NCBI GenBank assembly: GCA_951217055.1
Contig: OX578285.1
Location: 48,610,024 to 48,674,023 of the forward strand
From: Gerris lacustris
Lineage: Eukaryota; Arthropoda; Insecta; Hemiptera; Gerridae
Length of the DNA: 64,000 nt
Direction of reading: 5' to 3'
The notes under the pieces were generated by a model that was given only the letters and a program-made list of their open reading frames with translations, made no database searches and was not told the origin of the DNA. The translations under genes and the position numbers were made by a program. Positions 1-11,300 of this stretch are shown one piece after another; positions within the stretch are counted from its first letter, which is position 1; every line of letters begins with the position of its first letter.

Positions 1-170
1 TGAGGACTAGACTAGCGGGCCGGCGGCTTCCTACATTATACTTAGGTACAGTACAAAATGTTACGGTCTGCGGTGCTAATTCTAGTGAGGTCTAGACTAC
101 CGGGCCGGCGGCATCCTACATTATACTTTAGTACAGTACAAAATGCTGACGGTCTGCGGTGCTGATTCCA
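1..170. repeat. Two-copy tandem repeat, 85-bp unit
   Basis: Two head-to-tail units start at 1 and 86, each with the GC-rich core CGGGCCGGCGGC followed by CCTACATTATACTT. They differ by a few substitutions. The array is cut by the left window edge, so its true copy number is unknown. No coding capacity is evident. Confidence 0.8.
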
Positions 171-392
171 TAAAAAAATCCTTTCTTAACTCCTCCATCC
201 TTAATTTGAAGCCTCTCCTGGTAGGGTGATAGTTGGACGGAGGTTCTTGAGAAGTCCTGATCCTGGGGGTTTGGAATATTTTTGGAGATTTCCAGCGAAT
301 ATTAGTGACTGACAAAATACTTGCAGTTACAAGTATAAATACAAAATTCTTATTTTGTGTAATGTTTAAGTGGGGTATCGTTTTAACGGTGT

Positions 393-596
393 TGAAATGT
401 GGCTTACAAATGTATATCGCGTTTCCAAAATGGCGGCCATTTTATCCCCGAAATTATTAACACAAAACGCAAAAAAGTGTCCTCTCCACCCCCCCCCCCC
501 CCCTCCCCATCCTATAAGGACAGGCCCTTATTATGGTTCTTACGTATTGAAATGTAGATCACAAATATATATCACGTTTCAAAATGGCGGCCATTA
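393..596 (+). repeat. Diverged direct repeat containing AAAATGGCGGCCAT
   Basis: Two related segments (393-444 and 549-596) share GAAATGT, a short AT stretch and the core AAAATGGCGGCCAT. A poly-C run lies between them near 488-503. Similar GCC(G/A)CCAT(C/T)TTGAAAA cores recur near 20.8-21.1, 23.4-23.6, 30.5-30.8 and 34.3 kb, so this is probably part of a dispersed family. The reading frame across 370-624 looks like repeat-derived noise. Confidence 0.5.
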
Positions 597-599
597 CCC

Positions 600-1060
600 C
601 AAAAAGAACCAAATAAGTGCATAACTTAGATGCTAAAGGGTAATACGTGCACACCTTGCTTCTTCAAGGTGCAACTTTTTATATACATATTTTAGTAAAA
701 AAATAAAAATATAGTAAAAATGAAAAGAATAATGTAGGATATATGAATTGTTATGACCGAAGAAACCCTTTTAGTAGCTTGCTTGCAAGTACATGAAGGG
801 ATTTGTTTGCACTTCGCAATAGTTAAGTAGTTGTTGGAGTATTTATTTAAATTTGATTGAATCAAAATAAATTGCCGGCTATTTCATACACATAAATAAA
901 ATTGTCTATTCAAACTTACTAACAGGAATTATTTTCAAAAGACGATCTTCTCCAATTACTTGTGGGGAAATCTGCTATCATATATAACTATACTCTGTGA
1001 AGTCTTAACTTAAATTTGTTGCTTCGCTAATGATGCTCCATTATTTAATTTTATCTAAAT
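600..1060. other. Unannotated AT-rich interval
   Basis: AT-rich sequence with no credible coding frame, tandem structure or recognisable element end. Confidence 0.5.
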
Positions 1061-1386
1061 TATCCTTGCTATGAGTTCTGCTTCATACTAAGGTGTTGAT
1101 ACACACATACGTTGCAACTTGTTATTATCCTTGCTATGAGTTCTGCTTCATACTAAGGTGTTGATACACACATATGTTGCAACTTGTTATTATCCTTGCT
1201 ATGAGTTCTGCTTCATACTAAGGTGTTCATACACACATACGTTGCAACTTGTTATTATCCTTGCTATGAGTTCTGCTTCATACTAAGGTGTTCATACACA
1301 CATACGTCGCAACTTGTTATTATCCTTGCTATGAGTTCTGCTTCATACTAAGGTGTTGATACACACATACGTTGCAACTTGTTATT
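1061..1386. repeat. Tandem repeat, five copies of a 65-bp unit
   Basis: Units begin with TATCCTTGCTATGAGTTCTG at 1061, 1126, 1191, 1256 and 1321, a regular 65-bp spacing. They are nearly identical, differing at only a few positions such as GTTGAT/GTTCAT and ACGTTGC/ATGTTGC, so the amplification or homogenisation is recent. No open frame runs through the array. Confidence 0.95.
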
Positions 1387-1645
1387 GAGTTAACGTCAAC
1401 TCGTCCGTAGAATTAATCTTCATCGTGTTATTGTGAAAATCTAAAATAGTCCATTTTTAATACAAATTAAAATGACACTAACTTGCAAGCACCTACATTT
1501 CAATAACCACGCATATGACCTCTAGTAGAAACCCCAAGTAGAATTAGAATACCTAAGGGATTTTTAATTTTGTTTTTGTAGATTAAACTCTATTTCATCA
1601 TATAAATTACGTTTTTTTTTAAATGTTTCCTTTTGAAATATTACA

Positions 1646-1672
1646 TTTCACCCTTCGCTTGGGCTTCTTCAG
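1646..1672 (-). ncRNA. Hammerhead-like core, probable Penelope-type terminal fragment
   Basis: On the minus strand CTGAAGA is followed by A, a four-pair stem GCCC/GGGT with a 7-nt loop, then GAAA. This is the CUGANGA-stem II-GAAA order of a hammerhead ribozyme core. The same arrangement occurs at 18758-18785 and 36653-36679, and a decayed version lies inside the Penelope-like element at 21.2-23.4 kb. Stems I and III are not convincing here, so activity is doubtful. Confidence 0.35.
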
Positions 1673-1739
1673 GCTTTTAACACTTTCTTAGTCAATAAAT
1701 CTATTTTTCTCATTGTAATTATAACATAATACTCGTAAC

Positions 1740-2690
1740 TACTTTTTTATAAGTTTTTTTTTTTTAAATGTTTACTTTATTATCCTACTTATTCGAAGAG
1801 AACGTGACAAAAATCTTCGTTTTAAAGTAAAAATATTCAATCTTAGTCAAGTTAACAAAGGGAACATTATGCGGAACTATATAAGAAAGTTTAGATATAT
1901 GATATGGTTTTTGATAAATCATTGATGTTTAAAATTGAACATATCAAGTCCTGGAATTTCTGAGGGGAAGCTATGGCCTTATTCTTGTCAACAGCAGTCA
2001 ACAGTGTAATTACGGTGTATATTATTAGTATTACATTAATTATACAGTAATATATTATACATACAATAATATTTCGGGAAATCAAGCAGGGATTATCTGT
2101 TGCTTTGATGATATTGAGGTTATTTTAATCAAAGGTAGGTTATATGCAGGTTACAACAAGCCATATAAGTCATTAATGGTTTAATTTATAATGTAATACT
2201 AAGTTTATACGTTATCCTGCGTACAAAATATCCCTTTATCTATTTACGTTCAGACGGAAGAACTTAATTACGAATGATAATACCCGAATAGTTCGGAATA
2301 GGGCAAACTTATAGTGGTTATTGTACGCGATATATTTAAATTAAATATACATATACAAATATGCATTGTGACTAGTAATTGCATTTGTGTAATGTTTAAA
2401 TTAAAATATTATATATAGTGTGGGGATAAAGTGAAATAAAGGCCTATGAGCTTTCTCTGCCGTAATAACTAAGTAACCCAACTTGGCATGCGCATACTCG
2501 ATAATTTTCCTCTATGTCAATTGTTTACTTTCTCTTGTGTATTGCACTGTGTCTCATGTCTTATTTATTTATTTTATTTATTTTTACCTCTTGTGCGAGT
2601 AAACTGTCCATGTTTTACTCATTTGTCCTTTGTCCAATGTTTGTGATTACCCACAAAAAAAGTATTTATTAATACATCGAATAGTCAGGT
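1740..2690. other. Unannotated AT-rich interval
   Basis: Very AT-rich, with TTTA-rich stretches near 2560-2585. The short minus-strand frame at 1891-2085 has no recognisable domain and is most likely chance. Confidence 0.5.
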
Positions 2691-2695
2691 TTATA

Positions 2696-2752
2696 TGATC
2701 CAACAGAAAATTTAAAAACGCAGTATATAAAAAGTTCTTTTTATCTTGTAAT
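2696..2752 (+). repeat. Dispersed repeat fragment, second copy at 16243-16300
   Basis: The segment from ATGATCCAACAG to TTTTTATCTTG is almost identical to 16243-16300 in the same orientation. Both contain AACAGAAAATTTAAAAACG and GTATATAAAAAGTTC. The flanks are unrelated, which indicates fragments of an interspersed repeat rather than a local duplication. Confidence 0.75.
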
Positions 2753-2883
2753 TTTAATTAATAAATGACCTTGAATCAAGATAATGTATCGTAAATTGAA
2801 TTCATAGTGGGCATCTTGCGGATAAGAAGTACCAACCTACAAAAATGTTTCGGCCATAGGTCCAGTGGCTCTTGAGATATCTT

Positions 2884-2945
2884 TGTCAGTCAGTCAGTCA
2901 GCTAGTGGTATTTTAATTTTATATAGTATATAAAATTAAAATACC
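2884..2945. repeat. (GTCA)n tract next to a perfect 39-bp palindrome
   Basis: A GTCA microsatellite at 2884-2900 is followed by a 19+1+19 perfect inverted repeat at 2907-2945. The arms run GGTATTTTAATTTTATATA and back, around a single G. Such tails are typical of small interspersed elements and can form a cruciform. No coding. Confidence 0.85.
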
Positions 2946-3732
2946 TATAAATTAATATTAATTCATATAAATTATCAGTTTCATGGTATTAGTAAGATAG
3001 TAATAATTAATTACATAAGACATTATAATCATATAAATTATTATTTTAAATGTATTAGTAACTATTAATGCGGGGCAACAGAAATTAGAATTATATATAA
3101 TTTTTTTTGCAACTAAAGTCAAAGTTAATTTATTTGTCCATGATAATGACAGTTGAAGCTTTATCATGCCCGCACTTATTGATTTTGTTTTTAAAAAATT
3201 AAACTTTCACAAGTGAATCCCTATTTTAATTACGTTTTTAATTGGGCTTGAATGCCATCTTTTGAAGTTCAATAATGATTGGTTTTGACTCAATATCTCA
3301 ATTAATGTTTATATTAAAATTTTGAAATAAATTGATAGTCCTCATAGTTTAAATATACACTTAGATACGTATGTAATTATAATATTAATAGTATTATGTA
3401 CATTATAGAAATTTTAATAGTTTATTTAGTAAGAGAAATGTCCCTCAATTAATTATAATCATTTTCTCTTCAATTTGAGTTTGTTTTTTTACTGACATTA
3501 ATAGTAATAAAACAATTCTATACTAAATAAGTTAGTGAAAAATTGCAGGTTCGTCGTATAAATATTGTAATATTTAATAATATCTCACTTCAAATTAAAA
3601 TATTTAAGAAATTAACAAGATATTAATATGAATTAATTTAAACTTGACGTTGAATTAAATGTTTAATTAGAAAAACTACTAATGTAAGTGAAGATGATTC
3701 TAAAAAATTAAACAAAATACAAACATGTCACG

Positions 3733-3735
<3 letters not shown>
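2946..3735. other. Unannotated AT-rich interval
   Basis: Extremely AT-rich with no credible coding frame. The minus-strand frame 2958-3167 shows no recognisable motif. Confidence 0.5.

Positions 3736-3811
<76 letters not shown>
3736..3811. repeat. (AT)n microsatellite
   Basis: An uninterrupted run of about 38 AT dinucleotides abuts the 57-bp tandem array. Translated in one frame it gives an alternating Tyr-Ile run, a low-complexity artefact. Confidence 0.97.
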
Positions 3812-3814
<3 letters not shown>

Positions 3815-3830
3815 AACATCCGTCATATAT

Positions 3831-4545
3831 GGCAGCTAAAAGCCCTATTTTGTCCGTTACACAGTTTTTGCACAACCGCTATATCTAGAGAGCTACAAGC
3901 CCTATTTTGTCAGTTACACAGTTTTTGCTCAACCGCTATATCTAGACAGCTAAGAGTCCTATTTTGTCAGTTACACAGTTTTTGCATAACCGCCATATCT
4001 GGACAGCTAAGAGTCCTATTTTGTCAGTTACACAGTTTTTGCTCAACCGCTATATCTGGACAGCTAAGAGTCCTATTTTGTCAGTTACACAGTTTTTGCA
4101 CAACCGCTATATCTAGACAGCTAAGAGCTCTATTTTGTCAGTTACACAGTTTTTGCACAACCGCTATATCTGGACAGCTATATGCCCTATTTTGTCAGTT
4201 ACTTAGTTTTTGCTCAAGCGCCATCAGTGGCGTAGCTAGGGGAGGGGTTGGGGCCCCCTCGCAAGAACTTTTTGGGGGCTCCAGGCCAAAAGAAAATTGA
4301 TTGCTCGCGTCGTTCAGATCTGAATGGGGCCCATCCCATAGGGGGCCTTTATACTTTATAGAAGGCCCCCATCGGCATTAGTACATTGGATTTGGGCCCC
4401 TCCCCGGCACCGGGGCCCCCCACAATGCGGGCCCGTGCGGGCCCATAGTTACGCCACTGAGCGCTATATCTAGACAGCTACAAACCCTATTTTGCCAGTT
4501 ACATAGTTTTTGCTCAACCGCTATATCTGGACAACTACACACCCT
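3831..4545 (+). repeat. Tandem array, 57-bp unit, interrupted by a MITE
   Basis: The motif GTTACACAGTTTTTGC recurs at 3856, 3913, 3970, 4027, 4084, 4141 and 4198, exactly 57 bp apart. After the inserted element at 4225-4459 the next unit resumes in phase at 4498. Because 57 is a multiple of three, the array gives a long open frame with a 19-residue period. The periodic frame starts inside the AT tract, which argues against a real protein. Confidence 0.95.
4225..4459. mobile_element. hAT-type MITE in the 57-bp array, 8-bp target duplication
   Basis: The element begins CAGTGGCGTAGCTA and ends TAGTTACGCCACTG, imperfect terminal inverted repeats. It is flanked by AGCGCCAT (4217-4224) and AGCGCTAT (4460-4467), an 8-bp target duplication with one change. 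The 57-bp array resumes in phase on both sides, which fixes the boundaries. CAGTG ends with 8-bp duplications fit the hAT superfamily. The inside is GC-rich (runs of GGCCCC) and non-coding, so it depends on a transposase elsewhere. Confidence 0.85.
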
Positions 4546-4769
4546 ATCTTTACAGTAAATCCTTAATTCTCCTTAAGTCTCATTAGACTATAAAAATATG
4601 AATTATTTGTGTGTTTTTTTTTTTTAATATTCTAAAAATTTCCATTTTAATATAATCAATCCAAATAAAAATTAAAATTGGTGGTCGATATGGAGCTACT
4701 ATAATTGTGAGATTAGGTTTTTATAGTATTATAAAACAATACAAATAACAATAAAACAGAATTAGAGAT

Positions 4770-4960
4770 CAGAGTGTGAGGGGGAGAAATAGTCGTTACT
4801 TAAACCCCGAGTCCATACACAAAAAACAATCTGAGTTCGATTCCCAGGCAGGTTGGATCTGATAAACACTAAAGATTAAATCTACGACTGGATCCATGAC
4901 TCATCCCACCTTCCTTGTTTAGCTAAGTTCTGTTCAAGACGAAATAATGATAATAATTAA
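4770..4960 (+). mobile_element. SINE-like segment with a tRNA-type B box
   Basis: GAGTTCGATTCCC at 4833-4845 matches the internal B box of RNA polymerase III genes. It is followed by about 100 bp of non-tRNA sequence and an AATAATGATAATAATT tail. This is the order expected of a tRNA-derived SINE, but no clean A box was found and the 5' end is uncertain. Confidence 0.4.
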
Positions 4961-5639
4961 AAACATTGAATGAAATCGTTTTTATCATAATGGATATTAG
5001 AGTTACAATTGTTATCTTAGATATTATTTGTTATATTATTTATACAGAAATGATATTCGCCCAAGGCTTTTTTAGTAGTCGAGGTTATCGATGTATTTAA
5101 GTGAATAATTGTTTATAGTATATACGCCTTTAAATGAATGCAAGTTTTTTTTGCTTGGTATCTTTTATTATTGTTTAGCATTAATAAAAACAAGAAATAG
5201 CTTTGTTTCAACTGACTATTATCAATTGAAACATGCAAATCCATGTATGTGATCCAACAGTAACAAAGTCCAACAAAGTCTTTGACTTGTGCCATTTAGC
5301 CCATGGAAAAATCATGTACCTTTGCGACGAAACAAGTTCGCGGCAGGCTATCTCGAATCTATCGGTTTCCTTTTGATTAGGTTTCATAGTAAGGGCTCTT
5401 GCTACATCTTAATGCTACCTTGTATATTTAAGATGCTACAAGAAACATATACTCACCTTTTTTCAAAGATCATTCGATATAATTATAATGGTATCTCTTT
5501 AACAATAAATCGACCATTATAGTAATATTAATTATATGTTAAAATTAATTTATTGTTTTTAAACTTAATTTGTTGTTGAATGAAATCACGAATTCAAGTG
5601 AAATAATTAATAAGATAAAAATTGGATTTTTAGGCTATA
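4960..5639. other. Unannotated AT-rich interval
   Basis: No credible gene. The plus-strand frame at 5289-5522 and the minus-strand frame at 5113-5295 show no recognisable domain. Confidence 0.45.
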
Positions 5640-5647
5640 GTTTATTT

Positions 5648-5882
5648 GGTACTTCTTTAGATTGTTACTCCCCTATGTTCTTTTAGAATATAAATGATTT
5701 TGACTTAATAACTATTAAGACAAAGGGATGTTTAGTCTAGTGCGCTTTGGAACAAAGAAATATCACACTTCGAATTTTATAAGGGGAGTAAAAGTCTAAA
5801 GAAGAACATTCGATACGCCTTCTTTAAATTGTTACTCCCCTCTGTTTTCTCTTTAAGGGGAGTAACAATCTAAAGAAGTGCC
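5648..5882. mobile_element. GG-ended MITE, copy A, perfect 8-bp target duplication
   Basis: The element starts GGTACTTCTTTAGATTG and ends CAATCTAAAGAAGTGCC, flanked by GTTTATTT on both sides (5640-5647 and 5883-5890). It is built of two adjacent inverted-repeat units. The first is a large hairpin whose arms end in TACTCCCC and GGGGAGTA with a loop of over 100 bp. A short spacer follows, then a small hairpin with the same arms. Copies B, C and D lie at 25526, 29783 and 49928. GG termini with 8-bp duplications recall Merlin-type elements, but the superfamily is not settled. No coding capacity. Confidence 0.92.
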
Positions 5883-6139
5883 GTTTATTTAATATGTTTA
5901 AGCTACGGAATACTTCATAGATGTATTTATGCTGAAAGTATATTTTTCTAAAGTCTAACCGACTTATAGAAAGCTGTAAGATAATAATTGAAACGCACAA
6001 TATCAGTTCTCCTTGAACGGTTGTGAGTACCGCCGCGCCGAGTGTTTCTATCAACAGGTATAACAATAACAAGATTCTATTCCGTTCTAAACAGCGATTT
6101 CCCGCATATGTGGTACATCGGTCGGTAAAACTAGCCTTA

Positions 6140-6356
6140 CTAACCTTGCCCATCTGAGTCCGGCGAAGAGCAGATAGACGAATCCGGTGGCTAGGCCGGC
6201 AAGCAGGGTGAGGGTTAGACCGGTCGAGACGATGGTACCCATGACTCGACTACCTTCCCAATCCAGGTGATAACCGGAGACAAGGTCGGCCTTAACCCCA
6301 CTACCGACGCTGATAACGAGGTAACCCCACCTTGTACCACCCATTACAAACGTCAC
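6140..6356 (-). CDS. Possible internal exon of a membrane protein
   Basis: I do not recognise this protein. On the minus strand an open frame of higher GC than its surroundings encodes a polar stretch (with YHLDWEG) followed by a hydrophobic segment of about 25 residues (STGLTLTLLAGLATGFVYLL), a good single membrane span. In reading direction the segment ends in AAG|GTTAGT, a good splice donor just after the span, and an AAATAAG acceptor-like site precedes it. There is no convincing ATG: the frame opens after a stop at a GTG. It could be an internal exon of a multi-pass membrane protein, or a chance frame in a GC-richer island. Confidence 0.28.
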
Positions 6357-6969
6357 AGCCTTATTTCAATACGCCAAATAGATAATTTAGACACTTAAGG
6401 AATTAGTGCCCACCACGGACTTACTAATTACAGTCCGACAATTACAGTCTTCATCTCAATCGATTGTAGTCGGTGATTGTTGTCGGATATTTCCTAATAT
6501 TTACCTGTTAGTATTACAATGAAACATTATCCCATAGATTAGTTCTACCTTTAGAACTTATTTAATAATTTTAAATATAAAATATCCACCACTTACAGCT
6601 CTTGATTCTACACCTCTATTTTGTCTGAAAATCGCCCTGACTGTGCGTCTTGCTGCGAGTGAGCACGTGTTTTCTTAGCTGCTTTAACAATCTGCATGTA
6701 ACTCATCATCCACTCTGCATTATTTTGCTGGGAATGGTTCGAGTGCACTCAGATGAATTATGACCCAAGGGAATTAGGCCGGACTTCTCTTGACTATAGA
6801 AGCCGTATATACGTATTTATAACTGGGCCACGTTTTTGAAAGTCGTCCAAAAACACTTAGTTCTGGAGTTCTTTATTAGTTGGGTCTTTTAAGGAAAATT
6901 CAAACGCCTCACATTCTTCACGTTCTTGAGTTGAGAAGAATATTATGTGAAACGGTCGAGTTGATTCGT

Positions 6970-7088
6970 ATTAATATGTGTCGTGAATTTCTCAAATGAA
7001 CTTCCAAGGCACAACGACCAACGGACATTTTGTCCGTTGGTCGTTGTGCCATGGAAGTTCATTTGAGAAATTCACGACACATATTAAT
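6970..7088. repeat. 119-bp near-perfect palindrome
   Basis: Two 58-59-bp arms run from ATTAATATGTGTCG to CGACACATATTAAT around the centre ACGGACATTTTGTCCGT. Only one arm position differs (CCAAGG versus CCATGG). This is far longer than expected by chance and would form a long hairpin or cruciform. It lies just left of the inverted-arm element at 7123-8334. Confidence 0.95.
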
Positions 7089-7122
7089 CATTTTGAGCAG
7101 TAACATGGATTTTGTAATAATT

Positions 7123-7285
7123 GACCGATTGGAGCGAGGTCTATGTTTAAGCTTTTCTTCTTCAGACTAGACCGTTTGGCATTTCGTCAGCGTATGTTTG
7201 TATTGCAGTTACGACCAAACGCGTTGTTCGGGTTTCTTTAAATTTGGCATGGATGTTCCTTGATGTCATAAAAATCGGCGTATAT

Positions 7286-7329
<44 letters not shown>

Positions 7330-8334
7330 ATAAAGACAAGTAAAAACTTTTTTTGCCTTGAAATTTGGCATGAATGTAAAGCTATTAAAATCTACGCGTT
7401 TGTGTATGGCATATTAAAAAAATAAAGAATACTTTTTTTAAAAAATAGTCCTAGGCAATTTACACTAACTTCTTCATATACGATCAAAATATACCTTAAA
7501 AATAACTTTTCCCTAACGAAGAATCGAACCCGTCCTCTCTCCGTCCGCTTTTAAAGCTATTTTCACTGGAACTAGATTTTGTCAAAGGAAAACTTCTTAT
7601 ATGGTTAGATTCATATTAAAATAGACTACATTTTAGAATTTTTAATCAAAATCGTCGGAACCGTGCTTGAGAAATTTTCAGAGTTTTTAAAGCTGGCGCC
7701 TCTAAATTTAGAGCTAAAATTCATTTCTCGATACCACCTCGGTGTATGATTTTTCTGAACCTGTATGCCGAATTTCATCAAATTTGGCCCTTTAGTTTAG
7801 GATCCATGTGTCTGCACAGACTATAGTTGACAGACCAAATTCTAATCCTAAGTAATTTTAGGGTTCGGTTTTTAACTACGATAACTCGAAACCAGTAATA
7901 AATGGACCAAGTAATTACGTACTCGTATATGAGAAAAGTAGTGTGAGTTGTCTGGCACCGCTTTTTTAAAATTAAATATTATATTTTAAATAAACATATT
8001 TTTAATTATTTGTATCTTAAATAACCCATATACATGGATTTTAATGACTTGAAGCAACATTCATCCCGAATATAAAAAAAAAATTTCCTCTACATCGATT
8101 TATAAAGACTTAAAGGAATATCCATACCAAATTTCATTATTTTTTAAAATTTAAGAAAAATTTAAAAATGAATATTTATACGTCGATTTTTTATGACTTT
8201 AACGAACAACCATGCCAAATTTGAAGAAAATCGAACAAAGCGTTTGGACGTAACTGAGTAACATATACGCAGACGTAATGCCAAGCGGTTTAGTCAGAAG
8301 AAAAATTGAAACATAGACCTTACTTCACTCGGTT
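7123..8334. mobile_element. 1.2-kb element with long diverged inverted arms, another repeat inside
   Basis: The left arm (about 7123-7288) and right arm (about 8168-8334) are diverged inverted copies. Both carry GGTCTATGTTT, CCG(T/C)TTGGCATT, GCGTAT and AAATTTGGCATGG as read inward. Within each arm a 70-90-bp motif with ATTTGGCAT and ATCGxCGTA recurs in degenerate tandem. A poly-T run occupies 7289-7325. The centre (about 7440-7830) is an inverted fragment of the ACTTTCTCATATA family seen at 38187-38810, ending with a B-box-like GAATCGAACCCG at 7521. No transposase frame is present. Confidence 0.65.
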
Positions 8335-9560
8335 AATATTTTTATTTTTTTATTTTTTGGTCGCGAGGTCTACTATTCACAGAACTTCTAGTTATTTTAA
8401 GAATTTTACTTAGCTTATTACAAGTTGAATTTCTTTTAATTAAAATGATTTCACTATAAATTATTCCAAAGGTAAATAAATGAGGAACTATTGAAACTAA
8501 ATTAGTCTTCTTCAATTCCTCCCCGTACTTAAAATTATTGATAGAATAATCTAAATAAATGTTAGGCGGGACGAGGGTAGGGCGAGGGTTTACGAGAACT
8601 GTCCTTTTTTTTTGAAAAAATGATAAAATAAAGTAAAATAAACACGACAAATAATATTTGTTTCGATTTTAAAAATGAAAATTGGATATAATGTTGTTTA
8701 AAAGGAAAATTGGAACGTGGAAAAAACAAGTTTAATGATAAATTGGTTGAAAAGGTTTGTAATAGATTTGACCTACATTAAACGAACAAGACACGTGGCT
8801 CAACTTGATTCCTGGCATCCATTAGTTTCTCCTCAATCCTTCTTAGATTTACTCCGACAATTTGTCTGTGTCTTGATTCGATATTGTTCGTCAAGGCTAA
8901 CCATGAGCTAAGGTCAAGTTACCCGGGAAGAGCGTGTTGCGGAAAATTTCTCCGAACAAATGTGTTTGGGTCTTAATATATTCATCTTCACATTGCGCAT
9001 GTACCCCCTTAGTGGAGAAACTCTAGACTGGAACATCACCGGTAATTATACCGATACAGCTTCTACCTCTCTTGTATCCCCAAACTGATTAAGCAAAGCT
9101 TAAACTTTCTAATTATTTATTTGAGATACATGCCTGGTCTCTGGTCAAGTTGTATAAAGTCACTTAAGGCTTTTTAGTTCTGTTTTTGGAAGCTTCTTAG
9201 TAACACTAGCTGACATCTTCATCGGACTTCTGTTATTTCGGCACTGATTGCTTCAGGTCAATCTAGCTCAAACGGTAACTTAGTTAACTAAACGGCGGTA
9301 TTAAGTTTGACTTAAATCTTGCACTAATTGTAAGTAGTGAGGTACGAGTTTTCAAAACTTCACTTCATTTATTCGAGTACGAAGGAACAAAGATCGTGGG
9401 ACGAGCCTTTCAAACGTTAGCTTTGATTTATACCTGCATTACCCCTTAATTCCTACTTATACCTCTCCATCTATTTAAATAAATTTGACACTTTTCATTG
9501 TCAACACACGATTTTACAATTAGACGTTTATGTTTATAACCGAAGAAATCCGTGGCTCAA
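8335..9560. other. Unannotated interval
   Basis: No convincing gene, array or element ends. Frames at 8342-8650 (minus) and 8717-8911 (plus) show no recognisable motif. Confidence 0.45.
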
Positions 9561-9900
9561 CTGTGAAGAGCTTTTACAACTATTTGGATAATGGATGACA
9601 CGGGGTTAGTGTGCCACCTGCATAGTGCTCCATCACCTGCAGATACCTTATAATTGGCATTTTCCACCATCTTGGCACCACTTCACATAAGCACCTATCC
9701 AATTATATAGCGATACTAGGTGAGCACCGAGTGGGGGGCCCGTTCCTGTCATTGAAACCAGATCTGCAACGGTGACCTGGCGGATATACTACCATGTGTA
9801 TGGGTACGTCCAGAGTGCACGCTGGTTCCGAAAACAGGCTCGAATCATCAGCATGAGGAAAGCAGGTGATGACCGCGGTGGTCCATTTTACAGCTAAACA
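9560..9900. other. GC-richer unrecognised segment
   Basis: This stretch is clearly richer in G and C than its surroundings (for example GAGCACCGAGTGGGGGGCCC near 9720) but has no long open frame in either direction. It could be a decayed transposon or a degraded exon. I could not assign it. Confidence 0.3.
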
Positions 9901-10366
9901 AATGTAATTACTTTATTATTATAAGATATCTACGCCTGGGCAGGTCTGCGCCCAAGTGAGTGGAGTCTATAACGTATATCCTACAGATAATATAACACAT
10001 CTAAGCCGATAAGATAGTTGCCGTCCCGAAAAATATCGTGACAACGTGATAGATTCTGTCGTGATAGAACTATCAAATATCTCATTTTGCGAGATGGTTA
10101 AGTGTTCAATTACGGCAGTTAGAGTACTCTCGCGGCAGATTCAAGAACTATAACGCCAGATGTAGATGCTAATTGGTTTATTGTTTGTTTATATTTTAAT
10201 AAAAATATAACGTGATATATTTGACATCAGATTTAGTTGTTTTTGACAGTGTAAATATTATTTTTGCTATTTATATGAATTGAAATATATTTTATTTAAT
10301 CGAGTAGTGTCCCGACAACGGCGACGCACCTCGAAATTATGTATAACGTTAAAAATTGATGAGCTA

Positions 10367-10740
10367 TTTAGAAAAACTAGACATCTCATGTCTCATTCGT
10401 TTAAAGTATAACTGGACGCCGCGAGACTCATTCATTTGAAATATAACTAATTAGATCTTTTTCTTTGAATGAACTTAATAAGAAATAACTAGACATCACG
10501 TGGCTCTTTCTGTTTAAGTATAACTGGACACTGCGAGACTCGTTCATTTTAAATATAACAAATTATCTCTCAACTCTTTTTCTTTGAATGCAATTAATAA
10601 GAAATAACTAGACATCACGTGGCTCTTTCTGTTTAAGTATAACTGGACACTGCGAGACTCGTTCATTTTAAATATAACAAATTATCTCTACTCTTTTTTT
10701 TAATGCAATTAATAAGAAATAACTAGTCATGACGGCTAGT
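10367..10740 (+). repeat. Satellite array, about 119-bp unit, 3-4 copies
   Basis: The motif GAAATAACTAGACATCACG occurs at 10482 and 10601, 119 bp apart, with diverged neighbours near 10371 and 10715. Each unit also carries TATAACTGGACxCxGCGAGACTC and CTTTTTCTTTGAATG. The same unit forms a larger array at 17755-18575 in the opposite orientation. Confidence 0.9.
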
Positions 10741-11300
10741 TATATTATAGTTGATGAAATGCTGCGCTTTTGTATCCAACTCAGATGTGTTGGATGTGGA
10801 CACCATTATAAGTACAAAACAATAAGTATTGACGTTTTTTAACTCTTGCCGTGTACACCACCCGCGATAGTTCTACGACCTTGACTCGCATAATAGTTCT
10901 TTTGTTAAAATAACTATCAGCGTATAAACGGCTATCCATGAGATAGCCCTACAGTAGGTTACGCTATACATTTGTTAACTTGGAATCATATTGTTACTTA
11001 TACTTAGTGCTTAGCCTTACCAGTTTATTTTGTAATTCAAGTTAACGAATGCTTTAGGCCATGTAAAATAAAAGTAAAGAAACTCTCGTTTTAACCAGAG
11101 TGCCAAGTTTTTATTTATGTTTATGCTAAGATTGCAATGTAAAGTTAAGATATATTTAACTATAGTTAAGTTTAGTTTAAATTTAACGTAACGTGTAACG
11201 AAACTTAAACATTCTCGTAAATCTGAAGATCAACAGTGTTAAATCAGTCAGTGTTTGAATCTAATTATTGTAATTATTGTGGGCACGCGTGTAAATTGAA

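Noticed and set aside
3725..4300. 191-codon open frame with 19-residue repeats
   Set aside because: It begins in an AT microsatellite and its periodic peptide simply reflects a 57-bp tandem DNA repeat. It also runs into the MITE. No domain, signal or codon evidence.
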